Shown here: piece after piece, positions 1-7,941 of the stretch | Numbering within the stretch: the stretch's first letter is position 1 | How the letters are laid out: every line of letters starts with the position of its first letter | Source of the DNA: Saprospiraceae bacterium | GTDB taxonomy: Bacteria > Bacteroidota > Bacteroidia > Chitinophagales > Saprospiraceae | Assembly (NCBI GenBank): GCA_025055285.1 | Contig: JANWXM010000001.1 | Span: 62,001 to 126,000, forward strand | Direction: 5' to 3' | Length of the DNA stretch: 64,000 nucleotides | Translations under genes and position numbers: made by a program | The notes under the pieces: model-generated | What the model was told of the DNA's origin: nothing | The model's input: only the letters and a program-made list of their open reading frames with translations | Databases searched by the model: none

Positions 1-364
1 TAATGATCAATAAAACACTATGCGCGTGAGTAAGTTTTCTGTCCTAGGTCTTCACCACAGTCGTAGTTTCCCGTAAGGCAGTAGGCAAATCGAGATAGAT
101 CGTTTTTTAGCGGATGAAACTTTCGCTCAAAGCGTCCAGCGAAGGCTGGATGGGTACTATATGTTTATTGGACTCATTCCTCAGAACTTTTTAGGAACAG
201 AAGCACCCAAAAAGAATCAAGTTCCCTCAGCGTCATTTTTTAAGCGTCGGGCAGTGATTTTTACTCTTGTGTCAGCCAAGCAAAAGAAATAGCCTTATTG
301 CACTTGCTTGCATTTTTGGTGCGCTTACCTTTGCCGTCTGTACTGGGTATTCTTGCTTATTTTC
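1..364 (+). other. upstream region, possible small ORF or gene remnant
   Basis: No recognisable gene lies before the MoxR start. One plus-strand frame is open from 77 to the TAG at 290-292 (about 71 codons) and reads like ordinary protein sequence, with an ATG at 161. The same frame has an ATG at 20 that runs 18 codons to a TAA at 74-76. This could be the tail of a broken gene or a chance ORF. I do not recognise its product and saw no clear promoter or terminator here. Confidence 0.25.
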
Positions 365-1360
365 ATGCTCTCATTTGCAGAAATCGAAGCACTCAATCAA
401 CAGATTCAACAGGAGGGTGCTTTTTTAGACCGGTTATATGCCGAAATAAGCAAGGTCATCGTAGGTCAACGCGACATACTTGACCGCTTACTTATAGGTC
501 TGCTGAGCCGCGGGCATATCTTGTTGGAGGGAATGCCTGGCCTGGCTAAGACTATGGTAATTAAGACATTGGCCCGAGCTTTAGATGTTCAATTTAGCCG
601 CATTCAGTTTACGCCGGATTTGTTACCAGCAGACATTTTGGGCACTCAAATATACCACCCTGCTCGAGGTGAATTTAGCGTGCGCAAAGGGCCTATTTTT
701 GCTCATTTCGTACTGGCCGATGAGATCAACCGAGCGCCGGCAAAGGTGCAGAGTGCTTTGTTGGAAGCCATGCAAGAGCGGCAAGTCACCATCGGCCATG
801 AAACCTTTCTGCTCGAGGAACCCTTCCTCGTTTTGGCGACTCAAAACCCTATTGAGCAGGAGGGCACATATCCGCTGCCCGAAGCTCAGGTAGACCGCTT
901 CTTACTAAAAGTCAAGATAGGCTATCCGAAACGAGAGGAAGAGCGCCAAATCATAAGGTTGAACTTGAACCATGAGCTGCCTCCTATTCAGCCTGTAGTC
1001 CCTCGAAGCGCCTTGTTGAAGGCGCGAGAAGCATTGCCGCTCATCTACGTAGACGAAAAAATAGAAGACTACATTCTGGATATTGTATCTGCTACGCGTG
1101 CACCGGCCGAATATGGATTGAAGAGCCTCTCGCCGCTCATTGCTTATGGCGCTTCTCCACGCGCTAGTATCGCTCTGGCTCAATCCGCTCGCGCTCTGGC
1201 CTTCTTGCGCAAACGCGGTTACGTAACTCCTGAGGATGTGCGGTCTATCAGCTACGATGTGCTGCGCCATCGAATTGGCCTAACTTATGAGGCTGAGGCG
1301 GAAAACGTTCAGCAAGAGCACATTATTCAACGAATCTTAGCAGCTATTGAGGTTCCATAA
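365..1360 (+). CDS. MoxR-family AAA+ ATPase
   Basis: Cytoplasmic AAA+ ATPase of the MoxR family (331 aa), whose members act as chaperone-like ATPases, often for proteins with von Willebrand A domains. Walker A is GMPGLAKT at residues 56-63, Walker B is VLADEINRAP, sensor 1 is LATQNPIEQEGTYPLPEAQ and the C-terminal AAA lid follows. I start at the ATG at 365; the frame extends upstream only to a TTG at 308 that would add an unlikely hydrophobic stretch. In Bacteroidota moxR is usually followed by a DUF58 gene and bat genes. Here DUF58 is absent and a DUF4199 gene and a hydrolase come between it and BatB. Family assignment is secure; the substrate is inferred only from context. Confidence 0.93.
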   Translation: MLSFAEIEALNQQIQQEGAFLDRLYAEISKVIVGQRDILDRLLIGLLSRGHILLEGMPGLAKTMVIKTLARALDVQFSRIQFTPDLLPADILGTQIYHPARGEFSVRKGPIFAHFVLADEINRAPAKVQSALLEAMQERQVTIGHETFLLEEPFLVLATQNPIEQEGTYPLPEAQVDRFLLKVKIGYPKREEERQIIRLNLNHELPPIQPVVPRSALLKAREALPLIYVDEKIEDYILDIVSATRAPAEYGLKSLSPLIAYGASPRASIALAQSARALAFLRKRGYVTPEDVRSISYDVLRHRIGLTYEAEAENVQQEHIIQRILAAIEVP

Positions 1361-1428
1361 TTAAATACGTCTTAGAAAGAGCAGTGCGTGTGCGCCGCCC
1401 GTAGAGGAAGACTTACTTTCAGGTGGCT

Positions 1429-1436
1429 TACCTTTG
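1429..1436 (+). promoter_or_regulatory. TACCTTTG promoter element
   Basis: Matches the Bacteroidota -7 consensus TAnnTTTG and lies 36 bases before the ATG at 1473. No good -33 TTG sits at the usual distance, so this is a candidate only. Confidence 0.4.
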
Positions 1437-1472
1437 GCCGGAAAAGCCAGTTTTGACATTCGCGTATTTTCC

Positions 1473-2000
1473 ATGAACATGAAAAACCACATCTTACAAA
1501 ACGGAACACTAGGTGCCTTGGTAGTAGTGCTATATTTTTCTCTATTGTACGCTATTGGGCGCTCTGCTTTTTTAAATGTAGGCCTGCAATGGGCCGCTAT
1601 GGCATTCTACGTGTTGTTCATGTATCGCGCAGCACGAACTGATGATGAGCAACGTGGAGCAGAGCGCGAGTTTCGTCATCAAGTGCGAGCACCATTTGCA
1701 GTATTTATCCTCATTAACCTAGCGTACTGGCTATTTTACTATGGTCTTCATTTAGCTGACCCAGAACTTGTGCGCCAGGAATTGCTTTTGCAAAAGCAGC
1801 GTATTGAAGCCGAATTAGCGCGCGGAGCTGGCGACCCGCAGTGGGCGGCTCAGCTGCGACAACATCTTCAAGAAATAGCTAAAGCTCTGGAGAACCCTGT
1901 TCAGCCACTAGGGCCAGTGTTGATGCGCTTTGGTGTAGGAGCTATCGGTGGTTTTGCTCTTGCTAGTTTAATTGTACTGGTACGGCGCGCTTTCCGATAA
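1473..2000 (+). CDS. DUF4199-like membrane protein
   Basis: Predicted inner-membrane protein of 175 aa with four hydrophobic segments: two near the N-terminus, one around residues 70-90 and one at the C-terminus, plus a charged helical loop (about residues 95-140, rich in Gln, Glu and Arg) between segments 3 and 4. Size and topology match the DUF4199 family of Bacteroidota, whose function is unknown. I chose the ATG at 1473; another ATG follows at 1479, and the frame reaches back to a TTG at 1434 that overlaps a promoter-like element. It abuts the next gene, its TAA ending one base before that ATG, so the two are probably cotranscribed. Confidence 0.7.
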   Translation: MNMKNHILQNGTLGALVVVLYFSLLYAIGRSAFLNVGLQWAAMAFYVLFMYRAARTDDEQRGAEREFRHQVRAPFAVFILINLAYWLFYYGLHLADPELVRQELLLQKQRIEAELARGAGDPQWAAQLRQHLQEIAKALENPVQPLGPVLMRFGVGAIGGFALASLIVLVRRAFR

Positions 2001-2999
2001 ATGCTTATGGAGAAACGGTCTTCCTTTTTGGTCAAGTTCTGGGCTGCGCGAGTTAAGGCAGGCACACGGCGTCCTTCCATAGGATATTTGCTGCGGTGGG
2101 CCGTCTCGTTAGTACTCCTCGTCTTAATTATATTCAATTGGTACAGCGAAATACCGCCGCACGAGCTAGCTACGCGTTATGCTTTCCCGGATTCCCATTT
2201 TATGGAAATAGACAGCATGATTGTACATTACCGTTTGAGTGGGCGCGGTGAAGCAGTTGTGCTTCTTCACGATGCTTACAGCAGTTTGCATACTTGGACA
2301 GTATGGACAGAACGCCTATCAAAAAACTATCAGGTTATCAGCTTAGACCTGCCCGGCTTCGGGCTAACAGGGCCTCATCCTCACCGCAGTTATAGCGCCT
2401 TTATGTATGCAGATTTTCTAGAGCGATTTACTCAGGCGCTCCGTTTGCGGCGTTTTCACCTAGTAGGCAATGGTTTGGGGGCTCAAATTGCTTGGGTATA
2501 CGCTACCCAACGGCCGCAGCGGCTGCGCAAACTCGTTCTAAGTAATGCTCCTGGCTTTGAGCAGAAGAATTCATCGCTTCTTTACTGGCTCGCAAGAACT
2601 CCCATTGTCAATCGCCTTCTGCGGCGCATCACTCCTCGCGCCGCCGTACGCGCTTTTTTAGAGAAAGTTTACGCCGACGATAGCCGAGTTACGGACGCTC
2701 TTGTCCGCCGACATCACGACCTATTGCGCCGTGCAGGCAACCGAAAGGCTTTCACCGACCGCGCTACTACGGGAGACAACCGCCCGCCTGCTGACCTTGT
2801 CGAGAACATTACCATCCCTACGCTCATCGTATGGGGAGCAGAAGACGCTGTCTTGTCTCCAGAGTATGCTTATGAGTTTCATCGCCGTATTCGAAGAGCA
2901 CTGTTGCGCATCTATCAAAATACAGGTCATTGGCCTCAAGAGGAAAACCCTGAACAATCTGCAGCTGACATCGAGGCGTTTCTCGAGGGAAGATTTTAA
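2001..2999 (+). CDS. alpha/beta hydrolase fold protein lacking the nucleophile Ser
   Basis: Membrane-anchored alpha/beta hydrolase-fold protein (332 aa) with an N-terminal hydrophobic segment at about residues 30-46 and the hydrolase domain from about 65. The strand-turn motifs VVLLHDAYSS, DLPGFGLTG, LIVWGAEDAVL (acid) and NTGHWPQEENP (His) are all in the expected order. The nucleophile elbow, normally G-x-S-x-G, reads GNGLG: residue 158 is Gly, codon GGT at 2472-2474. The oxyanion motif HG is HD at 90-91. The fold is clear but ordinary serine hydrolase chemistry is not expected, so it may bind a ligand or use another mechanism. It directly follows the DUF4199 gene with no spacer. Confidence 0.85.
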   Translation: MLMEKRSSFLVKFWAARVKAGTRRPSIGYLLRWAVSLVLLVLIIFNWYSEIPPHELATRYAFPDSHFMEIDSMIVHYRLSGRGEAVVLLHDAYSSLHTWTVWTERLSKNYQVISLDLPGFGLTGPHPHRSYSAFMYADFLERFTQALRLRRFHLVGNGLGAQIAWVYATQRPQRLRKLVLSNAPGFEQKNSSLLYWLARTPIVNRLLRRITPRAAVRAFLEKVYADDSRVTDALVRRHHDLLRRAGNRKAFTDRATTGDNRPPADLVENITIPTLIVWGAEDAVLSPEYAYEFHRRIRRALLRIYQNTGHWPQEENPEQSAADIEAFLEGRF

Positions 3000-3109
3000 A
3001 TCCCCGCTCTCCTTCAAAGAAAGAGCCTCGAAGCATGTTTCTCCCTGCCTGAGCTAATAGAACTGATTAAATTTTTTGCACACAATAATCCGCAGAAAAT
3101 ATAGCACAC

Positions 3110-3131
3110 CAAAGGTATAGCGTTACCTTTG
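3110..3131 (+). promoter_or_regulatory. palindromic CAAAGGTA/TACCTTTG element at the batB start
   Basis: TACCTTTG at 3124-3131 fits the Bacteroidota -7 element and ends only 5 bases before the batB ATG at 3137. Its exact reverse complement CAAAGGTA lies at 3110-3117 with a 6-base spacer. If used as a promoter, transcription would begin at or very near the ATG, giving a leaderless message. The perfect symmetry could also serve as an operator. Confidence 0.45.
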
Positions 3132-3136
3132 CTTTC

Positions 3137-4150
3137 ATGGAGGATTTCCATTTTCACAGCCCCGCCCTGTTGTGGTTGTTGTTGGTTTTACCTGTGCAGG
3201 CGTTTTTAATATGGGCATATTGGCGCTGGCGTCAGCGCACGCTCCGCCAGCTGGGCTCTCCAGTGTTGGTACAGCGATTGCTGCATGGCTTCAGGCCTGG
3301 TCGTTTTTGGTTGAAACACGTGCTGTATGGGTTGGCATTACTCTTCTTGGGTGTGGCAATTGCCGATCCGCGTCACCGTCTGCCCACCGAGGCCAAAGAA
3401 GGGCGTGGCGCCGATGTCGTATTTGCGCTCGATGTATCAGCTAGCATGTGGGCAACTGACGTCTCACCTTCCCGCTTGGAGCGGGTGCGTTCACTAGCAC
3501 TTCGAGCCGTAACGGCGTTAGAGGGACATCGGATTGGTTTGGTTTTCTTCGCAGGCGACGCTTTTGGGCAGATTCCACTGACAACGGATTACAATGCCGT
3601 TCGAACCTTGCTTCAACAAGCTGGCCCAGAATTTATCGCCCAACAGGGAACAGACCTAGGCATGGCAATAGAAACGGCCATGCGTCAATTTGAGCCAAGT
3701 TCCCCGGCCGGGCGCGCTCTTATTCTCTTTACCGATGGAGAAGACCACGAAGGTCGAGCACTGACTCAGGTTCAGGCTGCCAAGACAGCGGGCATTCGAA
3801 TATTTGCCGTGGGCGTTGGCCAACCAGAGGGCGCAAAAATCTTACAACCTACTGGAGCGCCTCTGCGCGACGAAAGTGGTGCAGTGGTATACTCTCGACC
3901 GAACTTCACCTTGCTTCGTCAATTGGCTCAACTCAGCGGTGGTCAATTTTTTGATACCGAACAGCGCAATGTCATCTCTTCTCTCGTCGCTGAATGCGAT
4001 AACTTGCAAAAAGCTGCGGTAGCGCTTCAGGCAGAACCTCGGTATACGTACTATTTCGTCTGGTTCGCATTAGCCGCATGGTTGTTGCTTGCTTTCGAAC
4101 AAGTACTTCCCTGGCGTCCTCTTAGCTGGAACCCTACGCAAAAGACATGA
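3137..4150 (+). CDS. batB: BatB-like von Willebrand A domain membrane protein
   Basis: Inner-membrane protein (337 aa) with an N-terminal BatA-type pair of hydrophobic segments (about residues 10-30 and 60-77), a von Willebrand factor A domain (about 90-290) and a C-terminal hydrophobic segment at about 308-325. The MIDAS metal site is intact: DVSAS at 99-103, the Thr in QQGTDLGMAI and LFTDGEDHEG. Bat proteins (Bacteroides aerotolerance) form an envelope complex whose exact role is unsettled. The stop codon overlaps the batC start as ATGA at 4147-4150, implying translational coupling. I choose BatB over BatA because BatC follows directly, but the two paralogs are alike and that choice is less certain. 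Confidence 0.8.
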   Translation: MEDFHFHSPALLWLLLVLPVQAFLIWAYWRWRQRTLRQLGSPVLVQRLLHGFRPGRFWLKHVLYGLALLFLGVAIADPRHRLPTEAKEGRGADVVFALDVSASMWATDVSPSRLERVRSLALRAVTALEGHRIGLVFFAGDAFGQIPLTTDYNAVRTLLQQAGPEFIAQQGTDLGMAIETAMRQFEPSSPAGRALILFTDGEDHEGRALTQVQAAKTAGIRIFAVGVGQPEGAKILQPTGAPLRDESGAVVYSRPNFTLLRQLAQLSGGQFFDTEQRNVISSLVAECDNLQKAAVALQAEPRYTYYFVWFALAAWLLLAFEQVLPWRPLSWNPTQKT

Positions 4151-4782
4151 GACGAGCAGTTCTTTTTTTCTGTTGTACAATGTGCTTTTGGAGCACTGCG
4201 CTTGCCCAATTGTTGCCTGACGCTCAGCGTTTGTACGACGAAGGTCAATATGCACGAGCGGAGATGGAATTTCTCCGAGTCGGCGAGACTGACCCTGTCG
4301 CTTTGTACAACGCAGGAAATGCGGCTTATTTGCAAGGTAACTACGAACGTGCTGTGCAGCTTTTCCTCCGTGCTGCAGCGGTGCCTTCTGAAGTACGCGC
4401 CGATGCCCTATACAATGCTGGAAATGCCTATATGCATTTAAAAAAATACGCAGAAGCTATTGAAGCCTATCGGCGTAGTCTACGCCTCAAGCCTGCGCAA
4501 ACCGACGCCAAGCGCAATCTGCAAATTGCGCGGAACTTACTTCAGCCCGAAACGCCGCCTCCTCCACCTCCGCCGCCGCCACCGCTTCCGCCACCGCCAC
4601 CATTGCCTTTTCTCGATCCACCTCGCCCCTATCAACCGGCCGAAATGCCGCGCAGGCTCTCAGAAATGGAGGCAAAACAGTGGCTCAGCCAACTCATTGA
4701 GCAAGAGGAGGGCAAGTGGGCTCGACAGTACCGATCTCTGCCGCCTCGAAAAAGCAGCAAACCTCAGCTAAAGACATGGTGA
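4147..4782 (+). CDS. batC: BatC-like TPR protein with polyproline region
   Basis: Secreted or periplasmic TPR protein (211 aa). Residues 1-20 form a signal peptide ending in ALAQ. Tetratricopeptide-like repeats occupy about 22-135, with ALYNAGNAAYLQGNYERAV and ALYNAGNAYMHLKKYAEAI being near copies. A run of Pro residues (about 137-158, encoded around 4553-4612) separates these from a charged C-terminal tail ending KPQLKTW. The position directly behind BatB, with a 4-base overlap, and the TPR plus linker layout match BatC. No BatD or BatE follows: the next gene is on the other strand. Confidence 0.75.
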   Translation: MRRAVLFFCCTMCFWSTALAQLLPDAQRLYDEGQYARAEMEFLRVGETDPVALYNAGNAAYLQGNYERAVQLFLRAAAVPSEVRADALYNAGNAYMHLKKYAEAIEAYRRSLRLKPAQTDAKRNLQIARNLLQPETPPPPPPPPPPLPPPPPLPFLDPPRPYQPAEMPRRLSEMEAKQWLSQLIEQEEGKWARQYRSLPPRKSSKPQLKTW

Positions 4783-4922
4783 TGTGGACACTTCTCTAAA
4801 AAGGCGAGAAATGGCTATGCGCTCACTACTGCCTTCATAGGCGTGCGCTCTTGCCCTTCTGCATTCCAACGGTCTGCTCCTCGCTAATGGGTATGAGCTG
4901 AGTGGTATGTCTACTGTAGTTC

Positions 4923-5627
4923 TTACGTCTCTACTCGGAACTTAAAGCCTACACCATGAACGTTCTCAATTTTAATGCGTTCGTCGCGCCTCAGGTATTT
5001 GCGCAGGCGCGAGATGAACACGTCTAAGCTCCGGCCTAGAAAGTAATCGTTCTTGCCCCAAATGGTTTCTAGAATAAAAGAGCGCTTAACAAGTTGGTTG
5101 CGATGATCATTGAGCAACTTGAGGAGGTCAGCTTCTTTTTGCGTGAGAGTTTCACCTTCCTCATTTTCGTAGGCCAAAAGAAGGTTAGCATAGTCAAACC
5201 AATATTTACCAATAGCCACTCGACCGGCTATCCGATTAGGTTCGCCGAAGCCCGAACGGCGCAGAAATACATGTACCTTTAAGATAAGTTCTTCAATGCT
5301 GAAGGGTTTGATCATGTAATCGTCGGCGCCGATCTTGAGCCCAGCGAGGCGGTCTTCGCGCATAGTCTTTGCCGACAGGAAGATGATCGGTACCTCTTGA
5401 TCGCGCTTGCGAATTTCGCGAGCCAGGTCGAAACCATCCACCTCGGGCAGCATCACATCGAGTATATACAGGTCAAATTTTTGACCCGATTGGATGATTT
5501 CCAGCGCTTCGCGTCCATCCATGATGTGAGTGACTTGAAAACCTTCGCGTTCCAAGTTGTCGCGTGTTACATAACTCAGGCTCTCGTCGTCTTCCACATA
5601 GAGTAAGTGTGGCACAGGTGTTGACAT
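4923..5627 (-). CDS. OmpR-family response regulator
   Basis: Two-component response regulator (234 aa). The receiver domain (about residues 6-120) has the acidic pair D13/D14, phospho-acceptor D57 in LYILDVMLPE, S85 and K107 in MIKPF. A C-terminal winged-helix DNA-binding domain of OmpR type covers about 130-232 (LTQKEADLLKLL and VFISRLRKYLRR). It lies 96 bases downstream of the sensor kinase on the same strand and is its presumed partner. The family resembles RprY of Bacteroides. Targets are unknown. Confidence 0.92.
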   Translation of the reverse strand: MSTPVPHLLYVEDDESLSYVTRDNLEREGFQVTHIMDGREALEIIQSGQKFDLYILDVMLPEVDGFDLAREIRKRDQEVPIIFLSAKTMREDRLAGLKIGADDYMIKPFSIEELILKVHVFLRRSGFGEPNRIAGRVAIGKYWFDYANLLLAYENEEGETLTQKEADLLKLLNDHRNQLVKRSFILETIWGKNDYFLGRSLDVFISRLRKYLRRDERIKIENVHGVGFKFRVET

Positions 5628-5723
5628 AACGGCAATGCAAAAAGTGAGCTTCGAACAGCCGAGGCACGCTGCAAACTTACTTCAAAATGGTTTTTCTGTG
5701 CATACCTCCTTTTCCAAGGCCTT

Positions 5724-7199
5724 TCAGGCTGAAGGCAGAACAACTGTGAATGCACTGCCTTTACCTACTTCACTGCGCACCTCAACAGTACCTCTATGGG
5801 CCTCTACAATGGCCTTGACGTAACTGAGGCCTAAACCAAAACCTTTGACGTCGTGTAGGTTGCCTGTATGGACGCGGTAGAATTTGTCGAAGATGTACTT
5901 GCGCGCTTCTTTACTAATGCCAATACCTTTGTCTTCTACCGTAAAGGACACACTACCATTGGGTAGATCGCGGGTGCGAATAGTGATATCTGGTCGTTCT
6001 GGGCTGTATTTGTTGGCGTTATCGAGCAAATTGTGAATGACGTTGGCCAAGTGTGTAGCGTCTCCCTTAACAATAGGCTTTTTAGACTGAAGATCCAGTT
6101 TCAACGTGCCTTCGCGCCTTTCCATTTGAAGGCTGAAGTTCTCGGCAGCCTGCCGGATAAGGGTATGAAGATTGACCTCAGCGACTCGTAGTTGAATTTC
6201 ATTGCGCTCTAATTGAGCAATTTGCAAGACGCGTTCTACTTGATTGTTCATGCGGCGATTTTCTTGGCGAATAATTTCAGCGAAACGCTTGATTCGTTCT
6301 GGCTCTCGAATAACCATCGGGCTCAGGATGTTGTCTATTGCCAGGGATATAGTGGCTATCGGCGTTTTAAATTCATGGGTCATGTTGTTGATAAAATCTG
6401 TCTTCATCTCGGAAAGTTTCTTCTGGCGATAAATTACCTGAATAGTGTACCAGAAAGAGAAGAGAATAATACCGGTAAAAATCACAGACAAGATGAGACT
6501 TCCCCAAACAGAGCCGAGGACAAGGCGGGTACGGTCGGGAAAATAAATGGCCAAATAACCAGGCGACTCTACGTCTTTAGGAAAAAGCGCTACGCGATAA
6601 GGCGAGTTGTAGAGTGAATTGATGCCCTTTGCAGTAATAAGCGGAGTGTTATCTATGACAACATAGTGGTTATTCATGATGACAAAACTGTTGCGAGCCT
6701 TCGAATAAACGCCGTACTGATAGGGAGCATCGATGCCGCGACTCCTGAGCTCCTCGCGGAGTGCTTGGTCGAGCAGGTCGAGTGGGACGCGTTCTGCCAG
6801 CGGACGAGAGTGAACTAGCTGGCTGACCTTCATGTATTCCCACTCAATCATGCGATCTTCGAAAGAGCGCGAAAAATCGGCTGAACTTTCCGGCAGGCTA
6901 TCGGCTCGAACCACTTTACGCATCGCCTCTCCGATGTCAAAGGACTGGCTCTGGCGGCGAAGATTCCGGTTAAAATTGGGAGAGGACTTGAAAGAGGCCT
7001 TCAAGACTTCCAAGGTTGCCACATCTTCATAGTATTGAATTTTGTCGGCAACCCGATTTAGGATTTCGTAGACGTTTTTATCGAACTGTTCTTCATTTAG
7101 GCGAATGTTCCAGCTGATCCAATAGATCTGCATGCAGATGATGCCGATAAGAGCGGCTGTCATCATGCCGATGATCAATCGGATTCGAGTCGGTTTCAT
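5724..7199 (-). CDS. sensor histidine kinase
   Basis: Membrane sensor kinase (491 aa). Hydrophobic segments at about residues 7-28 and 228-252 enclose a periplasmic sensor region of about 200 residues with no domain I recognise. No HAMP domain is evident after the second segment. The dimerisation and phosphoacceptor box is MTHEFKTPIATI with His275. The ATPase part has an N box (LLDNANKYSPE), G1 (DKGIGISKEA), F box (IFDKFYRVH) and G2 (GFGLGLSYVK). It is followed after 96 bases by its likely partner regulator and preceded after 34 bases by the TPR-like membrane protein, so these genes may share an operon with the MORN-caspase gene. Overall layout resembles RprX. Confidence 0.92.
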   Translation of the reverse strand: MKPTRIRLIIGMMTAALIGIICMQIYWISWNIRLNEEQFDKNVYEILNRVADKIQYYEDVATLEVLKASFKSSPNFNRNLRRQSQSFDIGEAMRKVVRADSLPESSADFSRSFEDRMIEWEYMKVSQLVHSRPLAERVPLDLLDQALREELRSRGIDAPYQYGVYSKARNSFVIMNNHYVVIDNTPLITAKGINSLYNSPYRVALFPKDVESPGYLAIYFPDRTRLVLGSVWGSLILSVIFTGIILFSFWYTIQVIYRQKKLSEMKTDFINNMTHEFKTPIATISLAIDNILSPMVIREPERIKRFAEIIRQENRRMNNQVERVLQIAQLERNEIQLRVAEVNLHTLIRQAAENFSLQMERREGTLKLDLQSKKPIVKGDATHLANVIHNLLDNANKYSPERPDITIRTRDLPNGSVSFTVEDKGIGISKEARKYIFDKFYRVHTGNLHDVKGFGLGLSYVKAIVEAHRGTVEVRSEVGKGSAFTVVLPSA

Positions 7200-7233
7200 C
7201 TTCTACAAGCAAGCGGGTTGATTTTCAAAACGT

Positions 7234-7917
7234 CTAGTAGGCGCACTTCCTTTGGTTGCGCCTTGCCCGAATTTGCTTTGCTAAAGTACGCACTTTTCGG
7301 CGGCAATGATACCAGTGGTAGCCTTCTCCACCTACGGCAGTAAGCAGCGCCAAAGACATGAAGAGATGTTGGGCCATCCCTATCTCCTCTTCATAAGAGC
7401 GAAAAAATGGTCGCACGACAAATAGCTCAGCTGCTGCGGCAGCTAGAGAAACAAAAACTAGCGCCATGCTTCCTGCCCAACAGAGACGCAGCCAAGCCGG
7501 ACGTTGCCGTAGAAGACATCGGTTCAACAAACGCCACCCGCGGCGCTCGAATGGATATAACTTAACGTACTCGCCAAGTACATACTCAGCTCGGGTCCAT
7601 TCGCCCTGACAAGTTAAGGCCTCGGCCTTTCGCCACAACAGATGCGCAAAAACATCCCGCCCGCCCCACCACATGAGGTTGTGTACGATGACCCACTCTA
7701 AAAGGTGGTCCACCATGACCAATGCCTGGCTGTACGAGCCTACTGCAAAGAGGGCCTCCGCGTAGGCATAGGCGCAATCGAAGTATTCGCACTCGTCCAG
7801 ATCTCTCAGGTCGTCTTCGTGCTCTTCAAAATAGCGAATGATGCCGTGGTAGTCCGCGGCATCAATCGCTTTGAAGTTTCGGTACAGGCGCAGACGCTGA
7901 GCAGGGAGGTAAGCCAT
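7234..7917 (-). CDS. TPR-like protein with two C-terminal membrane segments
   Basis: I do not recognise this protein (227 aa). The first 140 residues look alpha-helical and TPR-like, for example YAYAEALFAVGSYSQALVMV and RKAEALTCQGEWTRAEYVL. Two hydrophobic segments follow at about 145-170 and 180-200, and the C-terminus is strongly basic (KQIRARRNQRK). The helical domain is therefore probably cytoplasmic and tethered by a C-terminal hairpin. It sits 24 bases downstream of the MORN-caspase gene and 34 bases upstream of the sensor kinase, all on the minus strand, which suggests a shared transcript and perhaps a scaffolding role. That role is inference. Confidence 0.7.
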   Translation of the reverse strand: MAYLPAQRLRLYRNFKAIDAADYHGIIRYFEEHEDDLRDLDECEYFDCAYAYAEALFAVGSYSQALVMVDHLLEWVIVHNLMWWGGRDVFAHLLWRKAEALTCQGEWTRAEYVLGEYVKLYPFERRGWRLLNRCLLRQRPAWLRLCWAGSMALVFVSLAAAAAELFVVRPFFRSYEEEIGMAQHLFMSLALLTAVGGEGYHWYHCRRKVRTLAKQIRARRNQRKCAY

Positions 7918-7941
7918 AACACAGGCAGGCTAAATTCTAAA

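Noticed and set aside
4553-4620. Tandem CCG/CCT-like repeat
   Set aside because: It is the coding sequence of the polyproline linker of BatC, not an independent repeat element.
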